Assembly: GCA_022432975.1 (NCBI GenBank)
Contig: CM039508.1
Location: forward strand, 17,014,830 to 17,078,829
From: Begonia masoniana
Taxonomy: Eukaryota; Streptophyta; Magnoliopsida; Cucurbitales; Begoniaceae
Reading direction: 5' to 3'
DNA length: 64,000 nucleotides
Below the pieces are notes generated by a model. It was not told where the DNA came from. It searched no databases and saw only the letters and a list, made by a program, of their open reading frames with translations. A program made the position numbers and the translations under genes. Positions 34,635 to 46,525 of this stretch are shown in pieces. Numbering within the stretch: the first letter of the stretch is position 1; every line of letters begins with the position of its first letter.

Positions 34635-35929
34635 TAGTCCCGCCCCCACCAGCGGGAGGATCCGGGAACTATCGTGCAGTTTCAACCCGGCCCCCACCAC
34701 CGGGAGGATCCGCGGCCTTCCTGCCAGTCAGGCCCCCACCAGCAGGAGGATCCGCGAACCGTACGAAAAATCTTGTGAACATAATCATGGCCAATTCATC
34801 CCGTTCCACCCTTAATCATGCTTACATATACATTTCATATTCTTAACTTAATCATATATAACGTGCACATGATACATAGACATGGGTTCACATAAGAACG
34901 ACATACTAAAAGGACAAGCAATACATCGCGTATCGTAACGTCCCTCTACACAAATTCATCATAACAAAGCACATGACAAGTCATAATCGTAAAACAACCA
35001 CCCAAAAAAACCTCCCTAGTATCCTTGAGATATAGGGCTTTAAAGGCCGGAATCCTAACATACTTACTTACCTGGACTCCTTTAGCAACATCGTGCCTTC
35101 ACCTTAAGTTCTTTTTACCTTAGGACATTTTCATAATTCGATGTTAAAAATCATTCCTAAATAATCTAAATTCAAAACAAGTAAAATCCTAGCTAAGGAA
35201 ACTTCCTAGAAATTCAACTAATCATGTTTGGGCATTTTATCGAACACATGGTGTGCATAAGAATTCTAACCTAGCATTAATGGCATTTAAACCTAACAAC
35301 CACCATAAATTAAACCAACAACCAGTAAATCTCATCCTATTATCAACCATAGCCTTAAATCCTCCATAAATGCACATCAATAAACAAAACCTAACGATTC
35401 CAAGGTTACTCTATAAATTTCAAAATTCAAACACCATAACTCTATTTGTTAACAAGCCCTAAATCGTAAACTCAACGAATACATTAATAAGAACTTACCT
35501 AAGCTTCGAATCCTTGAAGAAATGCAAGATGAATCAGCCGCTAAAGGAGGAGAATCGTAGGTTTGGAAGGAAACGCCAAGAGGGAAGAAAAATGGAAAAA
35601 GGAGGAGGGGGAAGTCGGCTGGGAGGAAGGAATTGTGAGAGGGGGGGGGGGGGGGGGGATTTTTAGGTTTAATTAAAATTTTTGCCTGCACAATTACCAA
35701 ATCGCCCCTCCTAATAATCCTTCACTTAAATCCCTTAAATAACCTATGTTTTGGTTTCCTCCATAATATTAAAAATCACTAAAAATTCCTCAGAAATCTT
35801 TGAGGCTCCAAGAAAACTTCCGGCTCGCAAAACGGGCTTAACTTATTATTTCAACGAATTAGGAACACTATACGACAAAACCGGAGATCTATAAATAAAA
35901 TCCATAGCCCCAAAAATCTGGGTGTTACA

Positions 35930-37498
35930 TCTTACCCCCTTATTTAAAATTTTGTCCTCAAAATTTGTGTATCTGAACAATTCAGGATACTTGTCCATCA
36001 TATCTTGTTGTCGCTCCCACGTGGCTTCTCAATATTGTGATTCATCCATAATACTTTTACCAGTGAAATCTCCTTGTTCCGTACCACCTTAATAGACGAT
36101 TCAAGGACACGCATCGGTTTCTCTCATATGTCAAGGTTGGTTGAATATCAATGTTCACCGGCTCCACAACATGTGTCGGATCGCGTATACACTTCCTCAA
36201 CATCGACACGTGGAAGATGTTGTGAACTCCGTCCATTTATGAAGGCAGCTACAACCTATATGCAGTACTCCCATTCCTTTCCAAAATAGGAAAGGGTCCG
36301 ACAAATCTTTGGTTAAGCTTCACTTTCTTTCCGAATCGCATAACACCTCTAAACGGTGAGATCTTTAAGAACACATCGTCTCCGACAGCAAACTCGAGGT
36401 CCTTCTTCTCTGATCAGTGTAACTCTTTTGTCGGCTTTGTGCAGTCTCCATCCTCTGTCTAATAACAGCAATCTTATCAGACATCTGTTGCACAATTTCA
36501 GCGCCTAGCAGTTTTGCTTCGCCAACTTCGTCCCAGTACAAAGGCGATCTACACATCCTGCCATACAACGCCTCATAAGATGCTATCCCGATGGTAGGTT
36601 GGCAACTATTGTTATAGGAAAACTCAACTAATGGTAGATGTCGACTCCATGATGCCTGGAATTCAAGCACGCATGCCCTCAACATATCCTCAAGAATCTG
36701 TATAGTTCGTTCCGATTGCCCATCGGTTTGAGGGTGGAATGCCGTGCTAAAGGTTAACTTGGTACCTAATGTGCCTTGTAGACCTTTCCAAAATCTTGAG
36801 GTAAACCTGGGATCACGATCGGAGACAATCGAAACCAAAATCCCATGCAACCTGATAATCTCCTGGACATACAAGTCAGTAAACTGATCCATAGTATAAG
36901 TCATCTTTACCGGTAGGAAGTGAGCTGATTTAGTCATCCTGTCGACTATAACCCAAATGCTATCATGGCCTTTGGTCGTTTTCGGTAAACCCACAATGAA
37001 GTCCATGGCTATGTTCTCCCATTTCCACTCGGGGATCGGTAAAGGTTGGAGAGTACCTCCTAGTCGTTGGAGTTCCGCCTTAACTTGCTGACATACCATA
37101 CATGACTCTACATGTTTGGCGACATCACTCTTCAGATTCGGCCACCAATAATGCAATTTCAAATCACGGTACGTCTTGGTATTACCTGGATGCACAGAAA
37201 AGGGAGACGAGTGCGCCTCGGCCAAAATCAACTTCCGTAACACATCATCTTTAGAGACGTACCAGCGATCTCTGAATTTCAAAATTCTATCCTCCGAAAA
37301 ACTGAACTCAGAAGGAACATCCAACATCTTGCTCACGATGTTTTTCTTCTCCTTCGAATCTAATTGCTGAGCTTCTTTGATCTTATCTAAAATAGTCGGC
37401 CGAATGGTTAACTCTGAAAGCAAGGCTGATAATTCTGGAACCAACACCAATTCAAACTTCTGAACTTCAACTTTTAAGGGTAGAGACATGGCTGACAT
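35930..37498 (-). pseudogene. Gyp-C integrase and chromodomain
   Basis: A 377-residue open frame (37498-36365) holds the HHCC zinc region (HPGNTKTYRDLKLHYWWP, CMVCQQVKAE), an integrase core with intact acidic residues ([40 protein letters not shown]) and the start of the C-terminal domain. After a frame shift at about 36400 the chromodomain part continues to about 35950 with at least one more slip (VLWMNHNIE). The polypurine tract (sense AATAAGGGGGTAAGA) abuts the 3' LTR at 35930. The integrase core itself looks undamaged. Confidence 0.92.
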
Positions 37499-38970
37499 AG
37501 CGGGTTACATCATCGTTTGCATTCTGCTTAATGCATCAGCTACCGCATTGGCTTTACCAGAATGGTACTTAATCTCAAAGTCATAGTCCTTAACAAATTC
37601 GAGCCAACGCCTTTGTCTCATGTTTAATTCCTTTTGAGTAAAAAGATATTTCAGACTTTATGGTCCGAAAATACCTCGCACTGTTGACCGTACAGGTAAT
37701 GTCTCCAGATCTTTAGTGCAAAGACCACAGCGGCAAATTCCAAATCGTGAGTGGGGTAATTCTGCTCATAACTTTTCAGTTGCCTGGAAGCATACGCTAC
37801 AACCTTGCCCTCTTGCATCAACACACACCCCAAACCAATCTTGGATGCGTCACAATATACACTGAATTTTCCTTCATCCATAGGTAGTGTCAATAAAGGA
37901 GCTGTCGTTAATTTTAGTTTCAACGTCTGGAAACTCTCATCGCAAGCTCTTGACCAAGAGTATTTAATATCTTTCTTTGTTAAACTAGTCAGAGATTTGG
38001 CTATCATTGAAAATCCTTTGATGAACTTTCTGTAATAGCCTGCCAAACCAAGAAAACTATGAACTTCGCTGGCATTTCTTGGTTGTGGCCAATCTTTTAC
38101 CGCTTGTATCTTAATTGGATAGACATAAATGCCCTCCGCGGAGATGACGTGACCCAAAAAGTTGACTCTATCCAGCCAGAATCCGCACTTAGAGAATTTG
38201 GCATATAACTGCTGCTGCATAAGGGTCGCCAAAACAATCCTTAGGTGATCTTTATGTTCGTCTTCAGTCCGAGAATAAATCAAAATGTCGTTTATAAACA
38301 CAATAATGAATTTGTCCAAATATTCTCGAAACACTCGGTTCATCATGTCCATGAAGGCTGTAGGAGCGTTCGTCAGCCCAAACGACATCACAAGAAATTT
38401 GTAATGTCCGTATCGGGTTCTAAACACAGTCTTAGGCACGTCCTTGGCCTTGACTTTTAACTGGTAGTAGCTTGAGCGTTAGTCGATTTTAAAAAATATC
38501 TTGGCTCCTTGAAGCTAATCAAATAGGTCGTCAATTCGGGGCAAGGGGTATTTATTCTTGATTGTGAGTTTTTTCAACTCCCTATAATCTATGCACATTC
38601 TGAGGGACCCATCCTTCTTTTTGAGAAATAAAACAAGTGCACCCCAGGGAGAACAACTAGGGCGCACGAAACCCTTGTCTACTAATTCTTGCAACTGAGT
38701 TTTTAGCTCCTTCAGTTCAACGGGTGCCATACGATAAGGGTTCTTAGACACTGGTGAGGCTTCCGGGTATGTGTCGATCACAAATTCAATTTCTCTATCA
38801 AGCGGTAACCCTGGCAAGTCGTCCAAGAACACCTCAGGAAACTCACAAACTATAGGAATATCTTGGAGTTTTAGCTTGTCTGACTCTTGTATACCAATGA
38901 CACTTGCTAGGTAACCCACACAACCATTTCTCATCAAGCGTTGAGCTACCATCGAAGACACAATTGGCAT
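37499..38970 (-). pseudogene. Gyp-C reverse transcriptase and RNase H
   Basis: In sense: [20 protein letters not shown] near 38640, [14 protein letters not shown], then stops near 38517 and 38480. RFREY and [15 protein letters not shown] follow in the frame 38439-37651, with RNase [14 protein letters not shown]. The catalytic site reads FINDILIYS: the first Asp of FIDD is Asn (38300-38289 region, GAC to AAC), which should destroy polymerase activity. A frame slip near 37655 leads to [18 protein letters not shown] and ADALSRMQ near 37530. Spacer and integrase follow. Confidence 0.92.
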
Positions 38971-39435
38971 CTTGCTTACCTTTGGAATAGCTTGGAAGGA
39001 ATACTGATTTCCATTTGGGGGTCGGAATTCAACTAAACCGGTCCTACAATTTATTGCAGCGTAATGACGGAATAACCAATCCATTCCCAAAATGACTTCA
39101 TATCCTTTCATATTGATTATGATTAGTTCTACATAAAACTTCTTATCTCCTACTGAAACGATATCGCCTTTTACTACTTGTTCTGAATGTAAGGACTTTC
39201 CCGACGATAACATAATACTATAAGGCTTGTCAGCCGGCAAGAACCATAAGTTATGCTTGCAAACAAACGTGGTTGCCACAAAAGAATGAGTGGCTCCCGT
39301 GTCAATAAATGTGTATGCGGGTTCACCGCATATTAAAATGGTAACGAATAGGACTGTGTGCTGGACCGCATCCTCATCTTCCATCAAAGCGAAGACTCTA
39401 GGTGCAACCCTTGCACGGTTGGCCTCTGGCGGCAT
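38971..39435 (-). pseudogene. Gyp-C aspartic protease
   Basis: The frame continuing into RT has the protease catalytic motif [12 protein letters not shown] (about 39313-39278) and [14 protein letters not shown] (about 39080-39045), both typical of gypsy proteases. It is in frame with the knuckle upstream ([10 protein letters not shown]). The active triad Asp-Thr-Gly is intact. Confidence 0.9.
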
Positions 39436-40405
39436 AGGACAATCTTTAATTAGATGGCCAGCCTTGTCACACCTGAAACATTGACCAGTAAAAAGCTTAC
39501 ACTCTTCCGTAATGGTTCCTCTGGCAAGTGGAGCATAGAGGAGCCTGAATAGCCCATTGAGGTCGCTTCACTTTCCCTTGGTTATCATTTGGATTGAAGG
39601 TTCTCTTTACACCTCTTAGCTGTTGCTGTCCACCCCTGTTCTGCTGTGGTTGCCATCCCCTATTCTGTCACAGTTGCGGCTGAGCCTCCTTGGTAAACTT
39701 CCCAGGCAGCTCACGCTGCCCTTGCACCGCTATTTCAACCTCTTCCAGTTCCAAGGCCTTAGCTGCCACCTCAGAATAAGGTATGTTGTGAATTCCTGCG
39801 GTCTTTACAGCCCTGAAAAAATTTGGCTTCAGCCCTTAGATAAATTGGTGGATCTTGTCTTCTTCATCATCCACCAGGTGGGGTGCAAATCGTGACAATG
39901 CTTTAAACTTACAAATGTAGTCCGCCACAGAACCGATTTGGCGCAGCTGCATAAACTCCATCTTTTTGCTGGCCCGAACTGCTCGGCTGAAGTACTTGTC
40001 AAAGAAGGCCGTCTTGGACCATGCTCAAGTCATAGTTTCCATGTTAGTAGTGCTTCTAATTGAGTCCCACCAATGCCTTGCACCCAGTGCAAGATGAAAA
40101 ACAGCACATGTGATCTTGTCCCCCTCTTCGACCTTGGCATACAAAAACATGTCCTCAATTGTTTGAATCCATTCTTCAGATAGATAAGATTCGAAACTTG
40201 ACCATTAAATATTGGAGGTCGAAGTCAGGTGAAAACGCTCGCCACCATAGTCCTGAGTCGTATTCGAGCTAGAATTCTCATGCTCTTCTCTAGTGGCCAC
40301 AAGCTGCTCGATCTGGCGGGATTGGCGAAGAACCAATTCTGTTAGTTGGGCAATGGTATTACTGTCCTCGTTGGTTTCTTTTTGTTGACCTCTCACCATC
40401 TTCAA
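39436..40405 (-). pseudogene. Gyp-C gag
   Basis: It starts near 40405 (MKMVRGQQKETNEDSNTIAQ) with a Gln/Glu-rich coil-like N-terminus. The gag core follows (WIQTIEDMFLYAKVEEGDKI, ALGARHWWDSIRS, FFDKYFSRAVRASKK), then YICKFKALSRFAPHL and a Gln-rich stretch. An intact CCHC knuckle [14 protein letters not shown] lies at about 39478-39437, running into protease. Stops near 40203, 40027 and 39838 and a slip near 39520 break it. Confidence 0.9.
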
Positions 40406-40543
40406 AGTTCTTCCATATTGTCATAAACACATATTAACTTTAATAACATTACTAAATTCATAAACATTTATAGTTGTTAGAGTGTACTCATGCGGCGATT
40501 TGTGCTGGTAGGCAGTCTACAGAACCGATTTTAAAACACGGGC

Positions 40544-40555
40544 GCTCTGATACCA
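40544..40555 (-). other. Gyp-C primer-binding site
   Basis: The sense TGGTATCAGAGC lies four bases after the 5' LTR, matching initiator-Met tRNA. Confidence 0.9.
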
Positions 40556-40625
40556 AAATTGTCACGACATGAAACCCAGCGGGCCAGCGACTTACATAAA
40601 CTTGTTCTTATTCCTATTCTTGACT

Positions 40626-40693
<68 letters not shown>

Positions 40694-41509
40694 TAAGAGC
40701 ATTGAGAACCACGTGAAAAATCTCATTTGAAATCACTAGAAAATTTCTTGAAACATTTTTTAAACTTAAAGAGGAAATTTGGAAGAGGATACACTCGGGT
40801 TTGGAAGAAAAGGGGAGGGGCAGAATCCGGTAATCAGCAGGGCCGATCGATCGGCTAAAATAGCCGATCGTTCGCCCTCCCGAAAAATCACTCTGCCGAT
40901 CGATCGCACATACCATGAGCGATCGATCGCCCCACAAAATCAACACCGCCGATCGATCGCACAAACAGCCGATCGATTGGCACCCTCTCTGGTTTCTATA
41001 ATAAAACTGGACCAGGCCACCGATCGATCGCAATCCCTGCCGATCGATCGGCATCTCCTCTGGCCAAAATTTTCCTCACACAACAAAACTCCCTTCCTCG
41101 CCTAGAAATCACACCAAAACATCATACAATAAACTCACCCCAATTCCTCTCAAATTCAACAATCAAACCCATTTTAAATCATTCATACGAGAAGTTTAAA
41201 TTCTTCAAATCATCCATCGTTGAAAATCATACAAGATCAAAACGTTTAGACCGTAGCGGAAGACAAAACAAGTGAAAATCCCTTTGTCATAAATTCATTC
41301 TAAAAATAAGGAAAAACCATCAATCATCCTAATACTTGCCATCATACGATAATCCTATGAAAAATCCTTTCTAGGAGCACCAAACTCACTAGGAGCTCCG
41401 CCCTCGGGTCAAATCGCCGCTCAGCCACAAAACACCGCCACGAGCACAATCCAGCAACCCCTCTTAGACATTATCACTTGGAATGAGATCCTCACCTTCC
41501 AATTTGTCA

Positions 41510-42158
41510 CCTACATCATAAGGTTCAAACTATAAGCCTAATGCTTAGTAAGGAGTGCAACAAACACATAAAAGCTCATGAATGCGCACATCACAAAATC
41601 ATATTCTTGTTTGTAATCATACTTTTACTCATCTTTTACTTGGCATGAATTAAGGGAGGACACGGGGAAAAAGGGCAAGAGAATCATAATCGTGGTTCAT
41701 ACTGACAATAAAAATAACGACTAGCCCGGCCCCCACCATTGCGAGGATCCGCGAACTATCGTGCAGTATTAACCTGGCCCCCACCAGCGGGAGGATCCAC
41801 GAGCCTTCCTGCCAGTCCGGCTCAACCAGCGGGAGGATCTGCGAACTGTATGAAAAATCTTGTAAACATAATCATGGCCAATTCATCCCGTTCCACCCTT
41901 AATCATGCTTACATATACATTTCATATTCTTAACTTAATCATATATAACGTGCACATGATACATAGACATGGGTTCACATAGGAATGACATACCAAAAGG
42001 ACAAGCAATACATCGCATATCGTAACGTCCCTCTACACAAATTCATCATAACATAGCACATGACAAGTCATAATCATAAAACAACCACCCAAACAAACCT
42101 CCCTAGTATACTTGAGATGTAGGGCCCTAAAGGCCGGAATCCTAACGCACTCACTTAC
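41510..42158 (-). other. Splice-like structured leader module in Gyp-C LTR
   Basis: In sense, AAG/GTAAGTG begins at 42158 (the other LTR reads CAG/GTAAGT at 35071). A CCTACATCTCAAG block follows. TTACTAAG lies at 41551-41544, and GATGTAG/GTGAC has its AG at 41512-41511, 34 nt after the branch-like A. The arms pair over 8 bp, two mismatches, then 3 bp. The GC-rich three-copy repeat is in the loop. Confidence 0.45.
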
Positions 42159-42573
42159 TTGGACTCCTTTAGCAACGTCGTGCCTTCACCTTAAGTCCTT
42201 TTTACCTAGGACATTTTCATAATTCGATCTTAAAAATCATTTCTAAATAATCTAAATTCAAAACAAGTAAAATCCTAGCTAAGGAAACTTCCTAGAAATT
42301 CAACTAATCATGTTCGGGCATTTTATCGAACACATGGTGTGCATAGGAATTCTAACCTAGCATTAATGGCATTTTGTGATGACCCGGATGTGTACGTATG
42401 GTACGATGGCTGCACGAACCGGAACCCGGATGGCGGTACGTTCGCGCGGGCGAGCCGGAAGGTGACAGGTCGTAAAGAGGGGGTCGTCACAATCCCACAT
42501 CGCTTGGGGAAGTATATGGAAATGAAACATATGTAAAGAGACCCTCCCAAAATAGTAAGACGCGTTTTGGAGC

Positions 42574-42668
42574 ACAATTGGCAACGGATCACATAAGAAC
42601 TCCGAAGTTAAAAGTGCTTCGGCAAGAGCAATTTCAGGTTGGGTGACCTTCCGGGAAGTTCTCGCCAA
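42574..42668 (+). other. 5S rRNA-like segment, Cassandra LTR 1
   Basis: It matches the middle and 3' part of plant 5S rRNA: AGAACTCCGAAGTTAAAAGTG (A box region), then GGTTGGGTGACCTTCCGGGA (C box) and AAGTTCTCG. The pol III internal promoter elements are recognisable. It is part of the LTR, not a functional 5S gene. Confidence 0.9.
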
Positions 42669-43020
42669 ACAAAGCCGTGAGGGGAGGATATTGGGCTGCG
42701 GCCCAATCCCCAGAGCGGACAATATCTTGCTGGGATAAGGGGTCGTTACAAATGGTATCAGAGCCTGTACCCAACCGGAAATGTGGCCAACGAGGACGTT
42801 GGGCCCCCGAGGGGGGGTGATTGTGATGACCCGGATGTGTACGTGTGGTACGATGGCTGCACGAACCGGAACCCAGGATGGCGGTACGTCCGCGTGGGCG
42901 AGCCAGAAGGTGACAGGTCGTAAAGAGGGGGTCGTCACAATCCCACATCGCTTGGGGAAGTATATGGAAATGAAACATATGTAAAGAGACCCTCCCAAAA
43001 TAGTAAGACGCGTTTTGGAG

Positions 43021-43115
43021 TACAATTGGCAACGGATCCCATAAGAACTCCGAAGTTAAAAGTGCTTCGGCAAGAGCAATTTCAGGTTGGGTGACCTTCC
43101 GGGAAGTTCTCGCCA
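43021..43115 (+). other. 5S rRNA-like segment, Cassandra LTR 2
   Basis: Second copy of the 5S-like segment, with CGGATCCCATAAGAACTCCG as in true 5S; it differs from LTR 1 at very few bases. Confidence 0.9.
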
Positions 43116-43837
43116 AACAAAGCCGTGAGGGGAGGATATTGGGCTGCGGCCCAATCCCCAGAGCGGACAATATCTTGCTGGGATAAGGGATCGTTACACA
43201 TTTAAACCTAACAACCACCATAAATTAAACCAACAAACAGTAAATCTCATCCTATTATCAACCATAGCCTTAAATCCTCCATAAATGCACATCAATAAAC
43301 AAAACCTAACGGTTCCAATGTTACTCTATAAATTTCAAAATTCAAACACGATAACTCTATTTGTTAACAAGCTCTAAATCATAAACTCAACGAATACATT
43401 AATCAAAACTTACCTAAGCTTCGAATCCTTGAAGAAATGCAAGAAGAATCGGCCGCTAAAGGAGGAGAATCGTAGGTTTGGAAGGAAACGCCGAGAGGGA
43501 AGAAAAATAAAAAAAGGAGGAGAGGGAAGTCGGCTGGAAAGAAGGAATCGTGAGGGGGAGGGGGAAATTTTTAGGTTTAATTAAAATTTTTGCATGGACA
43601 ATTACCAAATCGCCCCTCCTAATAATCCTTCACTTAAATCTCTTAAATAACCTAAGTTTTGGTTTCCTCCATAATATTAAAAATCACTAAAAATTCCACA
43701 TAAATCCTTGAGGCTCCAAGAAAACTTCAGGCTCGCAAAACAGGCTTAACTTATTATTTCAACGAATTAGGAACACTATACGACAAAACCGGAGATCTAT
43801 AAATAAAATCCATAGCCCCAAAAATCTGGGTGTTACA

Positions 43838-44435
43838 CCTAGGAAGCGAGTACAACACTTTCGTCATTTCCATCACAAATCGGGCAGACCAACCTCAATT
43901 GGAAGGAGTTCATAGCATTCTCCAGAGTTTTGCTTTTCGTCTAGAAAAACAAAACTCCGCTGCTTCTCTTCTGATGCCGAGTCAACTACAAGCAAACGCT
44001 GCAAATCTATGCCATTTTCGCCTGGATTGGAATCTTGATCCGCAACCAGCTGCTCATTTCTGACCAAGTTATCAGTTTGGTTTTCACCAAAACAGATCCG
44101 TGCTATCCGGGTCCTCTTCTTGGCACTCGTCCCGGCCCAATAACCGTTTCAAAGTCCGGTGTCAAATTTGTAACAAATCGGGCCATTCTGCATCGGCCTA
44201 CTATCATCGACTTAATGTTTCATGCAAACCCTCCCACCCTGGCCCAACACAATTACAATTCCAACCAACCTTCCTTCAGTTTTCTTGCAGCCCATCCCTC
44301 CTCCCACCTTGCCAATCTTCATGTAGCCCAGCACCAAAACACCTACCCCTCATCTTCTTCCCCCTTTAGCTCAGAGAACTTTCAAAGTCTTAACACTGGA
44401 ATCTTACCGACACCCTCTCCTCATTCATCTACCAT
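43838..44435 (+). pseudogene. Cop-1 gag, third repeat and C-terminus
   Basis: Copia gag resumes after Gyp-C with GSEYNTFVISITNRADQPQL, LEKQNSAASLLMPSQLQANA and the zinc knuckle CQICNKSGHSASAYYH. The last cysteine of this knuckle is tyrosine. The Pro/Ser/Gln-rich tail leads to protease. Compared with repeat 2 this copy is closest to a readable frame; one slip lies near 44060. Confidence 0.88.
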
Positions 44436-45935
44436 TCCATGGCTTCTGGACTCGGGGGCGACGAATCACTTCACTACTCATGCCTCCATGCTCCACCAGC
44501 CGCAGCCTTATACCAACTCCTCCCACGTCGCCACTACCGACGGTAAATTACTTCCAATCCTTCACATTTGTTTTGCTTTTCTTCCAGATAGTACTCGTCC
44601 TTTAAAATTGCACACTGTTTGTCATACTCCACTCATGTCCTTACAATCTCATCAGTGTTCAACAATTATGCCGAGACAATTTTGTTTATGTCGAATTTCA
44701 TTCCAATTTTTTCTATGTCAAGGATCGGACATCTTATCAACTTCTCCTTCAAAGTCCCTTCACTGATGGACTTTACCCAATTCCATCCTTTCCTTCAGAT
44801 CGGGCACTCACTGCTAGGCTCCCTCCTATGGTAAGTGATTCCTCAATTTTCTGGCATTACAGATTAAGGCACCCTTCGTCATCTGTTTTGCATCATGTGT
44901 TGTAGTTGTGTAATATCTCTCTTTCAAAAACGGATACGCCTAAATTCTGTGTGTCTTGTTCCATGAGTAAAACTCATTGTTTACCTTTTGTAAATTCTAG
45001 TCCAAGTTCTAGTTTCCTTTTTTATATTGTACATACCGATGTGTGCGGTCCATCTCCTGTAAATTCTATTACTGATGCACGTTACATTCTGCTATTTGTT
45101 GATGACTGCACTCGTTTTACTTGGTTATTTCAGTTAAAATTAAATAGTGAAGTTTACACCACTTTTGTGCGCTTTCATAAATTTGTTCACGCTCAATTCG
45201 GGGTTAGCATTAAAATTGTACAATCAGACTTGGGTGGAGAGTTCCTATCTCTATCCCCACTGTTTAAGTCCCTTGGTATACATCACCATGTCTCAAGTCC
45301 TTACACCCCAAATCAAAATGGTCGTGTCGAACGTAAAAATCATCATGTTGTCAAAATTGGTCTTGCACTTTTGTTTCATTTCACTGTTCCCCAACATTTT
45401 TGGCCTTATGCCTTTGCCACAGCCACTACCATAATAAACTTGTTACCTACACCTATTCTACAAAATAAATCTCCGTTTGAATGTCTCTTCAGTTCCATCA
45501 CGGATTATTCATCACTCCGTGTTTTTGGATGTCTATGTTTCCCTCTTCTTCAATCCTTCAACAAACACAAATTACAACCTCGCTATCTTCCATGTGTCTT
45601 TTTAGGTCACAGTACTCATCACAAAGACTATGTATGTCTAGACCATCAGTCAAACAAAATTTACATTTTTCGTCATGTTAACTTTGTGAAGTCCACTTTT
45701 CCCTTCTATTCACTACAAAAGTCCCCCTCACAATCCTCCTCCTTCTCCTTATCAATTCCATATCTATCCTTTCCATCCTTGCCTACCAATCAAACTAGTT
45801 CTCATTCTCCCTTAACGTCCCTATCAAACACACTAATAAACCAACCATCATCCTCTTCACCACCTCTTATCCATATACCCGAAGCTTCCTCTCCTATTGC
45901 TCAAGTTAACCTACCGCCGACCCCTATCTAACCTC
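44436..45935 (+). pseudogene. Cop-1 protease and integrase
   Basis: The protease motif WLLDSGATNHFTTHASM lies at 44440-44490. After slips, the GAG-pre-integrase HHCC region (HYRLRHPSSSVLHHVL, FCVSCSMSKTHC) spans about 44850-44990. The integrase core has its acidic residues at HTDVCGPSPV (about 45035), QSDLGGEF (about 45225) and NGRVERK (about 45318), then FWPYAFATATTIINLLPTP and CVFLGHSTHHKDYVCLD. The frame 44906-45931 is open for 341 residues. Integrase before RT is the copia order. Stops at 44764 and 44904 separate protease from integrase. Confidence 0.92.
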
Positions 45936-45949
45936 CACTGAATGCACAT

Positions 45950-46525
45950 CTTATGAGGACCCGAGCGAAAGATGGTATATTTAAACCAAAAGCCCTTTCT
46001 GCTGAAACGAGTATCAAACCAAAAACATTTTTCCAAGCCTCAAAATCTCCACACTACTTGACTGTCATGCACGAAGAAATATCAGCGCTACACGAGACAA
46101 ATACTTGGACGTTGGTTCCTCTTCCACAACGGGCTAAAATTATTGGCTGCAAATGAGTTTTCAAAACCAAACATAACTCAGATGGAACAATTAACCGACA
46201 TAAGGCTCGTCTCGTTGCAAAAGGGTATGATCAAACAGAAGGCATAGACTATGAAGAGACTTTTAGTCCAGTTGTAAAACCAACCTCGGTCTGCATGACC
46301 CTTTCCCTAGCAGTCTCTTTTAATTTGAGCATCAGACAACTTGATATTAGTAATGCCTTCTTACATGATGATTTAACATTGACAATTTTTATGCAGCCAT
46401 CTCCTAGTTTTATTAGTTCATCTCATCCATCTGTTGTTTGTCTACTACACAAAGCTCTATACGGCCTCAAGCAATCTCCTCGCGCCTGGTACACCAAGCT
46501 ACACAATGCCCTAATACATTGGCAT
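45950..46525 (+). pseudogene. Cop-1 reverse transcriptase, N-terminal part
   Basis: MHEEISALHETNTWTLVPLP, then a stop at 46154 (TGG to TGA), [44 protein letters not shown] (first catalytic Asp) and [16 protein letters not shown] are classic copia RT blocks. The gene stops abruptly after ALIHWH, where plastid DNA begins. Confidence 0.93.

Larger units (their letters stand above)
23829..35929 (-). repeat. Gyp-C 3' LTR, interrupted by Gyp-D
   Basis: The LTR consists of 23829-24915 and 34635-35929, about 2.4 kb in total, matching 40560-43837. The palindrome cluster (24055-24280) lies near its sense 3' end. Gyp-D falls inside its splice-like module (24714 to 35071). Three copies of a GCCCCCACCAGCGGGAGGATCC repeat lie at 34640-34765, and an 18-G run at 35641-35658. 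Confidence 0.9.
42375..43198 (+). mobile_element. Cassandra TRIM element, TSD CATTT
   Basis: Two near-identical LTRs (42375-42750, 376 bp; 42822-43198, 377 bp) enclose only 71 bp. That interior holds a primer-binding site (TGGTATCAGAGCC at 42753) and a polypurine tract (around 42807-42820). CATTT flanks at 42370-42374 and 43199-43203. Each LTR carries a 5S rRNA-like segment, the hallmark of Cassandra. It encodes no protein and would need proteins from other elements. Few differences between its LTRs suggest a recent insertion. Confidence 0.95.
23829..43837 (-). mobile_element. Gyp-C: Ty3/gypsy chromovirus in minus orientation, TSD CCTAG
   Basis: LTRs begin in sense TGTAACACCCAGATTTTTGGG (43837 and 35929) and end GGTTTCGGGTCGTGACA (23829) or TTTCATGTCGTGACA (40560). 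CCTAG flanks at 23824-23828 and 43838-43842. The interior (35930-40559) encodes gag to chromodomain on the minus strand. Its 3' LTR holds Gyp-D and its 5' LTR holds a Cassandra TRIM. It lies in the third gag repeat of Cop-1. Confidence 0.95.
40560..43837 (-). repeat. Gyp-C 5' LTR, interrupted by Cassandra
   Basis: About 2.45 kb without Cassandra. It contains an (AT)n run of about 60 bp (40627-40688) that is only about 12 bp in the other LTR, the CCGATCGATCGG cluster (40842-41055), the splice-like module (41511-42158) and three copies of a CCCCCACCAGCGGGAGGATC repeat (41727-41845). Confidence 0.93.

Noticed and set aside
42574..42668. A functional 5S rRNA gene
   Set aside because: Only the middle and 3' part is 5S-like and it is embedded in a TRIM LTR; there are no tandem 5S units or spacer.
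42363..43221. Long frames on the minus strand across Cassandra
   Set aside because: They run through both LTRs and the 5S-like segments; Cassandra encodes no protein.
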